A stretch of DNA of 64,000 nt from Pseudothauera rhizosphaerae. Its GTDB lineage: Bacteria; Pseudomonadota; Gammaproteobacteria; Burkholderiales; Rhodocyclaceae. Of this stretch, positions 9,168 to 16,992 are shown piece after piece. The position numbers and the translations under genes are program-made. The number at the start of each line of letters is the position of its first letter. Position 1 is the stretch's first letter. The notes beneath the pieces are model-generated. The model was not told the DNA's origin, did not search any database, and saw only the letters and a program-made list of their open reading frames with translations. The DNA lies in contig NZ_SSOD01000006.1 in NCBI RefSeq assembly GCF_004801305.1, positions 62,001 through 126,000 of the forward strand, written 5' to 3'.

Positions 9168-10219
9168 AACACGCTACGGTGGCGATACACCAACGCCCCG
9201 CTCTCGTGCAGCCACAGGATCACGCCGTATTCGTCGATGGGGATGGGCACCATGCCGGCCCCGCCCGGGCTGTAGCCGAAGGGCCAGGTGATGGCGTTCC
9301 ATTCGGCCGCGAGGCGCCATTCGTCCCGCTCCGGGTCCAGTTCGTACATCACCCTGCCCCCCGACCAGAACACCAGGTAGTTGCCGGAAACCGGGTCGTA
9401 GCTCAGGTCGGTGTTCTTGATGAGCATGTCGAAGGGCGCGTCGCGCAGGTGGCGCACCGTCCCCTTGCCGTCGATGAGATCCACCTTGCGCGGGCTGTCG
9501 TTGCCGCCGGCCACCAGCATGTCGCCGCGTTTGGCGTTGAAGCGGGCCAGCGAATGGTAGCCGTCCACGGCCGAACGCCCCATACGGGTCCATTCGCCGT
9601 CGCGAAAGGCGAACAGATGGCCGCCCCGCCCCAGCGCCACCAGCCTGTCGAGCCCGTAGTGCCATTCCATCGGGACGAACCCGGTCACCGGCGCGCCGGG
9701 CAGCGCCTCCCAGCGCTCCTCGTCGATCAGGTAGCGGTAGAGACCCGCCTCCCCGCCCAGCCGGTAATAGTGGCCGCGGCGCCAGTCCAGGGCGGTCCTG
9801 CCGTAGATGTGCCCGAACTGCTCGTAGCGCGCCGGCGCATCCCCCTGCCAGCCCAGTTCGAGCCATGCACCGCGGCGCTCGTCGAAGCAGATGAACTTCA
9901 GGTAGCGGCGCAGGCCCAGGAAGTACGCCCGCTTGCGCTTCGGGTCCCAGTGTCCCGAATCCGACCAGCCGTGGATCGCCAGGGATTTGCCGTCCTCGGT
10001 ATCGACCCGCAACAGTTCGCTGAAGCTTCCCGTTCCCGCCGGCAGAGGCGCGTCGAAACGCCGGAAGGTGCCCGCTTCGGTCTGCCGGGCCAGGCTGGCG
10101 AGCGCGTCCGGCGCCGCCTCGGCTGCGCCGCCCCCGGCGAAGCACCCGAGCGCAAGCGCCGCCATGCACACGAACCGACGCCAGAACGACCGGGAGCCGC
10201 GGCCGGGCCGGGCGTTCAT
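9161..10219 (-). CDS. Secreted beta-propeller-like (kelch-type) protein
   Basis: This 352-residue protein begins with an arginine-rich N-region, a hydrophobic stretch (FVCMAALALGCFAGGGAAEA) and a likely Sec cleavage near residue 38. The mature part carries repeated blade-like segments such as HYYRLGGEAGLYRYL, LVALGRGGHLFAFRDGEW and YLVFWSGGRVMYELDPE, suggesting a seven-blade-type propeller. It lies at the end of the flippase/ATP-grasp operon, 5 nt after the flippase stop. It would be periplasmic or surface-bound and could bind polysaccharide. The ATG at 10219 was chosen because it gives a standard signal peptide. No enzymatic motif recognised. Confidence 0.75.
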   Translation of the reverse strand: MNARPGRGSRSFWRRFVCMAALALGCFAGGGAAEAAPDALASLARQTEAGTFRRFDAPLPAGTGSFSELLRVDTEDGKSLAIHGWSDSGHWDPKRKRAYFLGLRRYLKFICFDERRGAWLELGWQGDAPARYEQFGHIYGRTALDWRRGHYYRLGGEAGLYRYLIDEERWEALPGAPVTGFVPMEWHYGLDRLVALGRGGHLFAFRDGEWTRMGRSAVDGYHSLARFNAKRGDMLVAGGNDSPRKVDLIDGKGTVRHLRDAPFDMLIKNTDLSYDPVSGNYLVFWSGGRVMYELDPERDEWRLAAEWNAITWPFGYSPGGAGMVPIPIDEYGVILWLHESGALVYRHRSVFH

Positions 10220-10224
10220 GCCTT

Positions 10225-11730
10225 TCACTTCGGCAGGATTCTGCGCACCAGCGCAGCGATGCGGGGCCACCGGCCCAGCAGGGCGAGGGCCGAATACTCG
10301 ATGCCCCGCGGCCTTCCCGCCACCAGCCAGAACGCGCCCAGGGCAACCAGATAGACCAGGGCGCCGAGGGGTACCAGCGCCGCCAATGCCAGCGCCGCCC
10401 CGCCTTCGTCCGGCGCAAAGTCCAGACTGCGGCCCACGAGCCATACCGCGAGGCTCATCGCCCCGCAGGCCAGCACCGGCCGCCACACCGTGCCGAGGAA
10501 ATCGCGCCCGCTCATGGCCACGACCGAACACACCAGATACACGCCCAAGGGCAGGATCACCAGCGACGCGATGACTTTCGCCCACCCCACCATCACCACC
10601 TCACCGCCGTTCAGCAGCCAGTAGAAGATCAGCGGGAACATGACGGTCACCTCCAGCAGGCCCAGCGCCGCGAGCCAGGACGGCTTGCCCTTGGCGACGA
10701 AAAGCGCGTTCCGGTTGCCCTGTAGCAGCCGGGTGATGCCGTACAGGCCCAGCACCCGGACCAGCGGCACCGCCTCCCCCCAGCGGGGCCCGAGCAGCAG
10801 GAGCACCAGCGGCTCGGCGAGCAGGACGAGTCCGACCGTGACCGGCAGCACGATGGTCGCGATGCTCGCCTGGGTGGACAGATAGACGCTGCGCAGGGCT
10901 TGCGGATCGTCGACGATCTTCGCGTAGCCGGGGAAAACCGCCCGCATCACCGGCAGGTACAACTGGGTCGTCGGCAAGGATGCCAGCTCGCTGCCCACCC
11001 GATAGGCGCCGAGGGCCTGGGCGGGCAGGAACTTGCCGACCACGAAATCGGAGCCGCGCTCGCGGATGAAGGAAATGATGTGGTCGATGGACATCCAGAC
11101 CGAGAACCCCAGCATTTCGCGCCAGGCCCCCAGGGAGAACCCGGGGCGGTAGGCGTGCATCACGTAGCTCAGCAGCACGCCGACGATGGCCGACGCGAGC
11201 ATGCCGAAGGCCAGCGCCCAGTAGCTTCGAAAATAGAGGGCCAGCGCCACCGTGGCAACCACGCTGATCAGCTTCTTCATCAACTGGAAGCGGAACTCCT
11301 GGTCGAAGCTCAGCTCCTTGCGGAAGTTGACGATGCCGATGTTCTCGAAGGCGCCGACCAGGGAGACGAGGGCGAAAACGTACAGAATCTCCCGGATGCG
11401 CGGCTCGTCGTAGAAGGCGGCGACCGCGGGTGCCGACAGGTAGAGGATGAGGGCGGTGGCCCCCTTGAGCAGAATTCCCAGGGTCCACGCCGTGTCGTAA
11501 TGCACCCGGTCGGCCGCCTTCTTGCGGATCAGGGCTGCATCGAAGCCCAGGAAACCGATCAGCTCCACCAGCGCGTAAAAGGCCAGGGCCATGGCCACGA
11601 GGCCGAAATCCTCGGGCAGCAGCAGGCGCGCCAGGACGACGGTGCTGATCAGCCCCAGGCTGCGCTGCAGCAGGCGCAACCCGACCATCCAGGCGGCACC
11701 CCTGACGATCTTGGAGGATACGTTCGGCAT
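10225..11730 (-). CDS. Lipopolysaccharide/EPS flippase, Wzx-like (MATE/MVIN superfamily)
   Basis: A 501-residue multispanning membrane protein with roughly 12-14 hydrophobic helices, typical in length for polysaccharide-type flippases. The N-terminus (IVRGAAWMVGLRLLQRSLGLISTVVLARLL) and the segment PEDFGLVAMALAFYALVELIGF are characteristic of the RfbX/WzxC family. It would translocate the undecaprenyl-linked repeat unit across the inner membrane. It is the only flippase seen in the window, so it likely serves the whole EPS pathway. AAGAAG lies just upstream of the ATG. Confidence 0.92.
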   Translation of the reverse strand: MPNVSSKIVRGAAWMVGLRLLQRSLGLISTVVLARLLLPEDFGLVAMALAFYALVELIGFLGFDAALIRKKAADRVHYDTAWTLGILLKGATALILYLSAPAVAAFYDEPRIREILYVFALVSLVGAFENIGIVNFRKELSFDQEFRFQLMKKLISVVATVALALYFRSYWALAFGMLASAIVGVLLSYVMHAYRPGFSLGAWREMLGFSVWMSIDHIISFIRERGSDFVVGKFLPAQALGAYRVGSELASLPTTQLYLPVMRAVFPGYAKIVDDPQALRSVYLSTQASIATIVLPVTVGLVLLAEPLVLLLLGPRWGEAVPLVRVLGLYGITRLLQGNRNALFVAKGKPSWLAALGLLEVTVMFPLIFYWLLNGGEVVMVGWAKVIASLVILPLGVYLVCSVVAMSGRDFLGTVWRPVLACGAMSLAVWLVGRSLDFAPDEGGAALALAALVPLGALVYLVALGAFWLVAGRPRGIEYSALALLGRWPRIAALVRRILPK

Positions 11731-11770
11731 GTTCTTCTTTCGTCACCCGGTCATCGCGGCCGGGAATCGG

Positions 11771-12832
11771 TCATTGGGTTTCGAAGCCGGAAAAGAGCGT
11801 CCCGTGCGGCACATCGAAATGGGTCGCGCCCCGCTGGTTGGCCTCCACGTTGTATTCCACCACCAGCGGCCCTTCACCGGTCACGGCGATGTCCATGCCG
11901 GAGAAACGCGCTCCCGGCAGCACGCGCAGCGCCGTGCAGGCCACCTCGACGCACTCCTTCCAATATGGAATCTGCAATCCCTGCAGGGGTCGCCCGGAAT
12001 CCGGATGGCACAGGTGCTCGTTGCGTTCCAGGGTCAGGTCCAGCGCACGCACGATCACGCCGCTTTCCAGGTCGATGGCGCAGGCCAGCCCCCCCGCGGC
12101 CGTGTTGTCCACCACGCTGCCGACGCGGCCCACGCGCAGGAAGGCACCCACCACGTGTACGCCGCCGCAATCGTGTACGACCCAGATGCGCAGCGTATTC
12201 ACCGAACTGGGATTCAACTGTGCCAGGGCCTCGTGCTGCGCGATGGTGCGCTCGACGACATACCCCGCCGGGGACGACAGCAGGCGCTGCTCCAGTTCAT
12301 CGGCACTCACGGCTGCGCCGGAAATCGGGTCCGAGAACAGCAGGCGCTCGCCGTCCACCACCGTATCGAGGGCGAACACGCCCCGCCCGCTGTCGCCTTC
12401 GGCCGGCTTGAAGAAGAATCCGCCGCCACCGGCTTCCTTCAGCACGGCTTCCAGTTGCGCGACCGTGGTCAGCGGCCGGCCGGCCACGGCATGGCCCTGC
12501 CGTGGATGGAAGAGGCCCATCAGCGGCGTGGTGGGAATCCTCAGCCCCGCCAGCAGACATTTCTCGCTGAGCTTGTTCTGGGAAATCTTGAAATAGGCCG
12601 GATCGTTGATGCGATGGACGAAGCGGAGGAATTTGCGCCCGTTCCAGTGCTTCGCCTTTTCCGCAAACGGCAGCTCCGGGCGCCAGAAGCGGGCCATCAG
12701 GTAGTAGCCCGGCCCCAGGCCACGGAAGACATAGAGCCAGGCCATCTCCGCGAGCTGGCGGGAGAAGGGCAGCCCGCCCGCACCGGCCTTGCGCGCCATG
12801 ACGGCCGAGAACGAACGCAACCGGGTCAGCAC
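11771..12832 (-). CDS. Sugar-transfer-associated ATP-grasp protein (copy A)
   Basis: This 353-residue protein fits the ATP-grasp family found in polysaccharide clusters (Pfam ATPgrasp_ST). A lysine in GGGGFFFKPAEGDSGRGV would bind ATP, SVNTLRIWVVHD and GMDIAVTGEGPLVVEYNVEAN supply the Mg/ATP-binding acidic and Asn residues. Family knowledge says ATP-grasp enzymes ligate a carboxylate through an acyl-phosphate, often to an amine; here the acceptor may be an amino sugar. It starts at a GTG (12832); ATG 12799 is an alternative. A second related gene lies directly upstream (12861-13946), which suggests successive ligations or paralogous specificity. Confidence 0.85.
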   Translation of the reverse strand: MLTRLRSFSAVMARKAGAGGLPFSRQLAEMAWLYVFRGLGPGYYLMARFWRPELPFAEKAKHWNGRKFLRFVHRINDPAYFKISQNKLSEKCLLAGLRIPTTPLMGLFHPRQGHAVAGRPLTTVAQLEAVLKEAGGGGFFFKPAEGDSGRGVFALDTVVDGERLLFSDPISGAAVSADELEQRLLSSPAGYVVERTIAQHEALAQLNPSSVNTLRIWVVHDCGGVHVVGAFLRVGRVGSVVDNTAAGGLACAIDLESGVIVRALDLTLERNEHLCHPDSGRPLQGLQIPYWKECVEVACTALRVLPGARFSGMDIAVTGEGPLVVEYNVEANQRGATHFDVPHGTLFSGFETQ

Positions 12833-12860
12833 GATGGGACCGGCTCCGCTTTTCCGGCGC

Positions 12861-13946
12861 TCATGCCCGTGCCTCCAGAATGGCGGACAGCTCCCTGCGC
12901 ATGCCCCGCTGTTCGGCGACCTGGTGGAGTTCCACGCCGTAGCCGGCGTTCGCCTCGACGATGAGCGGCCCGCCGTCGGTCAGGGCCACGTCCCAGCCCA
13001 GGGTGGGCGCTTCGCGCAAGCCCAGTTGAGTGCGGCGAATCAGGCCGATGGTGTCGTCCCAGAACGGCAGTTGGAAGCCGGAAATCCTGCACCCCGTGTC
13101 GGGATGGCGATCCAGGGTCACCATGGTCGGCCAGTCCCGGTGTCGGGACATCACACCGGCGCCCAGCGTCCCGGTTTGCAGATCGACGGGCACAACGAGG
13201 TTGCCGCTCGCACCTTCCGAAAAATTGTCGGTGACGCTGTCGCCCACGGGAATCTTCAACAACCCGGCCAACAGATGTACGGTCCCACCCCGCAGCAGGG
13301 TCACGATGCGCACCGTCCCCAGCGCCCGCGGCATCAGCCCGGCGGCCAGTTCCGCGCAGGGCCGGATCAGCGGCTGCACCAGCCAGCCCGAATGGCCGGC
13401 GGGATGCGCCATGCAGTGCTCGAAGAGATCCGCCGCCGTCCCCTCGCGCCCGGCGAAGCACCAGCCGCTCCCGCGCCGCACGGCGGGAAAGGCGCCATCC
13501 CCGTGGGCGCCGTCCACCGTCTTGAAGAACAATCCGTCGGGAAAGCCGTCGGCGGCCCGGCCGAAGGACTCCGCATCCGAAAAGACGGCGAACCCTTCCG
13601 CAGACGGCGACGCTCCCGGCCCGGCCAGCACACCCAGGATGGGGATCGTCGGCACCCCGGCCGCCGTCAGCCAGGCATGGAACTGCAGCTTGTCCGTGAC
13701 CAGCCGCTGCCCCGCGGCGTTCATCCTGCGGGTGCAGGCATTCACCTCGACGCTCTCCACGAAGCTTCCCCAGGCCCCGGCGGGCACCCGGTACAGGGAG
13801 AACTGGGCGTAATAGAACGGGCCGAAGCCATGGACGAGCCGGGCGTACAGCACTTGCGCCCAGGCGACCGGGACGGACTTTCCGCCCAGCTTCACGGCAT
13901 CGGCCACCGCCCGCCGGTAGCCCGCGATGAGGGTGCCCAGGCTCAT
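12861..13946 (-). CDS. Sugar-transfer-associated ATP-grasp protein (copy B)
   Basis: A 361-residue paralogue of the downstream gene with the same order of elements. It has KTVDGAHGDGAFP (ATP-binding Lys and glycine-rich loop), GTVRIVTLLRGG and GWDVALTDGGPLIVEANAGYG with the metal-binding Glu and Asn. Identity with copy A looks modest, so this is not a recent duplication. No transmembrane or signal segment is visible, so it should be cytoplasmic. It sits between a GT2 and copy A, in the same - strand operon as ACP and hydrolases. Substrate unknown; amide bond formation on the glycan is inference. Confidence 0.85.
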   Translation of the reverse strand: MSLGTLIAGYRRAVADAVKLGGKSVPVAWAQVLYARLVHGFGPFYYAQFSLYRVPAGAWGSFVESVEVNACTRRMNAAGQRLVTDKLQFHAWLTAAGVPTIPILGVLAGPGASPSAEGFAVFSDAESFGRAADGFPDGLFFKTVDGAHGDGAFPAVRRGSGWCFAGREGTAADLFEHCMAHPAGHSGWLVQPLIRPCAELAAGLMPRALGTVRIVTLLRGGTVHLLAGLLKIPVGDSVTDNFSEGASGNLVVPVDLQTGTLGAGVMSRHRDWPTMVTLDRHPDTGCRISGFQLPFWDDTIGLIRRTQLGLREAPTLGWDVALTDGGPLIVEANAGYGVELHQVAEQRGMRRELSAILEARA

Positions 13947-13952
13947 GGGAGG

Positions 13953-14918
13953 CTACGCATCCCGCGCCGGACGCAGGGCGCACAGCGCCAGATACAGCCA
14001 GGGCTTGAGGCTGAAGGGCTTGAGCTTCACGGCCTCCCGGAACTCGTTGCGGGCCTTGGCCGTGCGGCCCTTGTGGTACCAGCCGTAGCCGGCGCGCACG
14101 CGCATGCCGAAAAGCCGGGCGGACAACTCGTCCTGCGAGATCGCCTCCCCGTTCGGGCTCGCCAGCCCCCAGCGCTGCACCGCGGCCTGGATGATCTCCA
14201 CCGCGTGGTTCGTGCCGGGGCTCCCCCGCCCCCGCGCGGTGGCGCTGGCGTCGTGGCGCCGGTACAGGGCCATCACCGCGCCGAGGCGATGGATTTCCGT
14301 CTCCCGCGAAGCGCGCAGCCAGTAGTCGTAATCCTGCCCCAGCCGCAGTTTCTCGTCGTAGCCGCCGATGCGCTCGATCAGGGCGCGGCGCATCACCACG
14401 GTGGAGGTCCATACGAAGTTGCTCAGCAGCAGCTTGTGGTAGACCCAGCCGGAGTTCTCCGCCTCGGGCGGGGCTTCGCCCACCGGCGGAAACAGGGTGT
14501 CGGGGTCGGGAAAAGAACCGTCCGCATCCGCCGTCCAGAAGGAAAAACCGCCGCACACCAGGCCCAGGTCCGGATGGGCGTCCAGGTAATCGATCTGCGC
14601 CTTCAGCTTGCCGGGCAGCCAGACGTCGTCCGCGTCCAGGAAGGCCACGTACTCGCCGCGCGCCTCGCGCATCCCCAGGTTGCGCGCCGTGGCCGCGCCG
14701 CCGTTGGCCTTGCGGAACAGGCGCACGTCCGGGAACTCGGCGCCCACGTGGTCGGCGGTGCCGTCGGTGGAGCCGTCGTCCACGACGACGATCTCCAGAT
14801 TGCCGTAATGCTGCGCATGGATGCTGCGGATCGCCTCGCCGATGTGCTCGCGCACGTTGTACGCGGGGAGGACGACGGAGACGAGGGGTTGCGGTGCGTT
14901 CATGGCTTCTGCGCTCAT
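13953..14918 (-). CDS. Family 2 glycosyltransferase with C-terminal TPR-like tail
   Basis: A 321-residue enzyme with classical GT2 motifs: VSVVLPAYNV, EIVVVDDGSTDGTAD, NGGAATARNLG, VAFLDADDVWLPGKL (DXD) and GQDYDYWLR. After about residue 225 a helical tail (GYGWYHKGRTAKARNEFREA) resembles a single TPR unit. The ATG at 14918 was chosen because it overlaps the upstream hydrolase stop as ATGA; ATG 14903 is also possible. Acts at the cytoplasmic membrane face on lipid-linked sugar. Donor unknown. Confidence 0.92.
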   Translation of the reverse strand: MSAEAMNAPQPLVSVVLPAYNVREHIGEAIRSIHAQHYGNLEIVVVDDGSTDGTADHVGAEFPDVRLFRKANGGAATARNLGMREARGEYVAFLDADDVWLPGKLKAQIDYLDAHPDLGLVCGGFSFWTADADGSFPDPDTLFPPVGEAPPEAENSGWVYHKLLLSNFVWTSTVVMRRALIERIGGYDEKLRLGQDYDYWLRASRETEIHRLGAVMALYRRHDASATARGRGSPGTNHAVEIIQAAVQRWGLASPNGEAISQDELSARLFGMRVRAGYGWYHKGRTAKARNEFREAVKLKPFSLKPWLYLALCALRPARDA

Positions 14919-15823
14919 GCTGCGTCCGGCTGCGCGCACGGCTCGCGCAGCGGCGATGGATGCGGCCGGGATGCCGCGACCGTGCCCAGCCACTGCAGCG
15001 TGAGGTCGGTCAGGCGGGCATTCCACTCGGGCCGCGAGAAAGTGTGATCGGCCTCGGCGACGACGTGCAGGGCACCGCCGCCCTCTTCCGGGAAGGGCTG
15101 CCACGACGGCGTGCTGCGGGCGTGGTGGAGGAACTCCGCCGCCGTGAGGTCGTTGCCGCTCAACACGAACAGCACCTTGCCCTGCAGATGTTGCCAGCCG
15201 ATGGCCATGCGCTGCTGGAAACCCGCCGGCCTCTTGCCGGCCGGCGACCGCTTCGACGACCGGGCACGCAGCACGCGCCACACCGATGTGGCCGCATCCG
15301 CCAGGGAACTCCGCCAGGCGAAATCCCCCGACACCAGCTTGCGCCACAGGGCGGGATCGAACAGACGCCGGGCGTAATAGTGGCTGACGCGTGCCTGGGC
15401 CAGCGTGGCTTCGCTGCGCACCCAGGGATTGACCGCGACGATGCCGCCCACGCGGGAATCGGCGGGGGCATACATCAGCGCCGCCGAGGCCCCGTCGCAC
15501 AGCCCCCACAGCACCACGCCACCGAGTTCCGGGCATTGCCCCAGCAGCGCGTCGATGGCGGCCCGGATGTCCTCGTCCACCGCCTGGAAATCCCGCCGGG
15601 GTGCGGCGCTGTCGCCCATGCCCCGGTAGTCGAAGCGCAGGCAGGGGAAACCGGCGCGGGCCAGCTCGCGGCCCAGCAAGGTGAACTGGCGATGGCTGCC
15701 GGCCCGGTACTGGGGTCCGCCCACGACGACGACCACGCCCACGCTTGCCGGCTGCACGGGCCGGTGCAGCACGCCCACCAGGAGCTCGCCCGCGCACGGA
15801 AAGACGAGGGGTGTCTCGCTCAT
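14915..15823 (-). CDS. Hydrolase 1, exosortase A system-associated (alpha/beta hydrolase)
   Basis: A 302-residue alpha/beta hydrolase. It has an oxyanion region with VVVVVGGPQYRAGSHRQ, the LRFDYRGMGDS strand-turn, and a nucleophile-elbow position WGLCDGASAAL where Cys replaces the usual Ser. A late acidic residue (SGNDLT) and the catalytic-type His in EADHTFSRPEW follow. This matches the subfamily that accompanies XrtA loci, always near a second hydrolase, which is present directly upstream (ATGA overlap 15820-15823). The family may process thioester or ester intermediates on the ACP; this is inference. The GDCxG-type elbow is seen directly. Confidence 0.88.
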   Translation of the reverse strand: MSETPLVFPCAGELLVGVLHRPVQPASVGVVVVVGGPQYRAGSHRQFTLLGRELARAGFPCLRFDYRGMGDSAAPRRDFQAVDEDIRAAIDALLGQCPELGGVVLWGLCDGASAALMYAPADSRVGGIVAVNPWVRSEATLAQARVSHYYARRLFDPALWRKLVSGDFAWRSSLADAATSVWRVLRARSSKRSPAGKRPAGFQQRMAIGWQHLQGKVLFVLSGNDLTAAEFLHHARSTPSWQPFPEEGGGALHVVAEADHTFSRPEWNARLTDLTLQWLGTVAASRPHPSPLREPCAQPDAA

Positions 15824-16659
15824 GCGGGACGCCTCGCCGCATCGATGCCGGCCGCCATCAGCGCCCGCGTGCGGGCGAGCAGTTCGGAGACTTCCTCGAT
15901 CTCCTGCGTCTGCCAGAAGGGCGGCCCCTCCACGGCGGCGAAGGAAACGGGCACTTCCCGGGCCGTCCACGCTTCATGCAGGCGCGCGAAGGCGGGGGTC
16001 GGCTCCAGCGCTCCGGGGGCACCGATGTGCAGCCAATGCACCGCGGGCACTGCCGCGACGGCGCTCAGGGCGGCGTGCTGCATGCCGCCCGCCAGCGCGG
16101 GAGAAATGGAATAGCCGGCCACCTCGGCGGGCTCGCCAGCATCGAGCCGCTGTTGGGGCGAACGGGTCTCGTCCACCGCCTTGCCGACGATCCGAGCCGC
16201 TTTCCACAGGCGCAGGAACTGTTGCAGATGCTGCTTGCCGCTGGTCACAGGCTGCCACAGCAGCAGGCCGCAGCGCAGATCGAAGCGGCGGACGGCCTCG
16301 GCGGCGAGCAGCCCCCCCAGCCGCAGGCCCCACAGCCAGATCTCGCCCACCTCCTGGCCCCGCATCCAGTCCACCGCAAGCTTCACGTCGGCCAGCCAGG
16401 CGTCCCAACCTGCGTCGCCGAAGTCGCCGCTGCTGTCGCCGGTGCCGAGGGGGTCGATCTGCATCACCAGCCAGCCGTCGGCGGCCAGCAGGTCGGCCTG
16501 CAGCGCCACCATGCGGCGGGACCTGTTCATCTCCTCGCCGAAGGCCGGGATGTGCACCACCCCGCCCTTGCGCTCCACCCCTGCGGGCGGCGCGCGCAGG
16601 ACGCAGAACCGGAAACCGTCCGGCACCGGCAGGTGAAAAGCCTGGATGCCGGACGTCAC
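15820..16659 (-). CDS. Hydrolase 2, exosortase A system-associated (alpha/beta hydrolase)
   Basis: A 279-residue alpha/beta hydrolase of the second XrtA-linked subfamily. It starts with a CVLRAPPAG/GGVVHIPAFGEEMNRSRRM segment; the IDPLGTGDSSGDF motif and WGLRLGGLLAAEA follow. The elbow has Arg (GLRLG) where Ser or Cys would be expected, so conventional hydrolase activity is doubtful. It overlaps hydrolase 1 by 4 nt and lies 6 nt after the ACP gene, so ACP, hydrolase 2 and hydrolase 1 form one coupled unit. Probably cytoplasmic. Substrate unknown. Confidence 0.86.
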   Translation of the reverse strand: MTSGIQAFHLPVPDGFRFCVLRAPPAGVERKGGVVHIPAFGEEMNRSRRMVALQADLLAADGWLVMQIDPLGTGDSSGDFGDAGWDAWLADVKLAVDWMRGQEVGEIWLWGLRLGGLLAAEAVRRFDLRCGLLLWQPVTSGKQHLQQFLRLWKAARIVGKAVDETRSPQQRLDAGEPAEVAGYSISPALAGGMQHAALSAVAAVPAVHWLHIGAPGALEPTPAFARLHEAWTAREVPVSFAAVEGPPFWQTQEIEEVSELLARTRALMAAGIDAARRPA

Positions 16660-16665
16660 CGCAGT

Positions 16666-16914
16666 TCAGCCGAGCTTGGCGGCCACCGTATCGACCAGCG
16701 ACCCGACGGTGGCAAAGGATTGGCCATCGATCTCGTCGTCTTCGAACACGACGTCGAAACGCTCCTCGACCGCGGCGATGATCGCCACCACGGCCATGGA
16801 ATCGAGTTCGGGAATGGCGCCCAGCAGGGGGGACTCGCGCTCCATTCCCGCAGTGCGGCCCTGCAGGCTGAGCGTGTTGTCGAGAATCGTCAGTATCTGT
16901 TGTAGCAGGTCCAA
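16666..16914 (-). CDS. Acyl carrier protein
   Basis: An 82-residue acidic four-helix protein with the phosphopantetheine site in IPELDSMAV (the serine of DSM). Length is normal for ACP. The start was set at TTG 16914 (MDLLQQIL...): GAGAGA lies about 6 nt upstream, and homologues begin near this point. A longer TTG start at 16941 has no ribosome-binding site. It heads the - strand operon with hydrolases 1 and 2. It probably carries the acyl or aminoacyl group processed by the hydrolases and used in EPS decoration; the activating ligase could be the CapK-like protein at 3916 or lie outside the window. Confidence 0.88.
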   Translation of the reverse strand: MDLLQQILTILDNTLSLQGRTAGMERESPLLGAIPELDSMAVVAIIAAVEERFDVVFEDDEIDGQSFATVGSLVDTVAAKLG

Positions 16915-16955
16915 TGCTGTTCTCTCTTCGTGCCACGGCAACGCATGATTCGTGG

Positions 16956-16961
16956 ATTATA
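16956..16961 (-). promoter_or_regulatory. Candidate -10 box upstream of the ACP operon
   Basis: A perfect TATAAT on the - strand sits about 42 nt before the TTG start of the ACP gene in the divergent gap with the gene at 16993. No good -35 hexamer is found at 16-18 nt (TTGTCA occurs about 24 nt upstream), so this is only a candidate. Confidence 0.3.
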
Positions 16962-16992
16962 TGTGCAGTAGGGGTGCCGTCCTCGTGACAAA

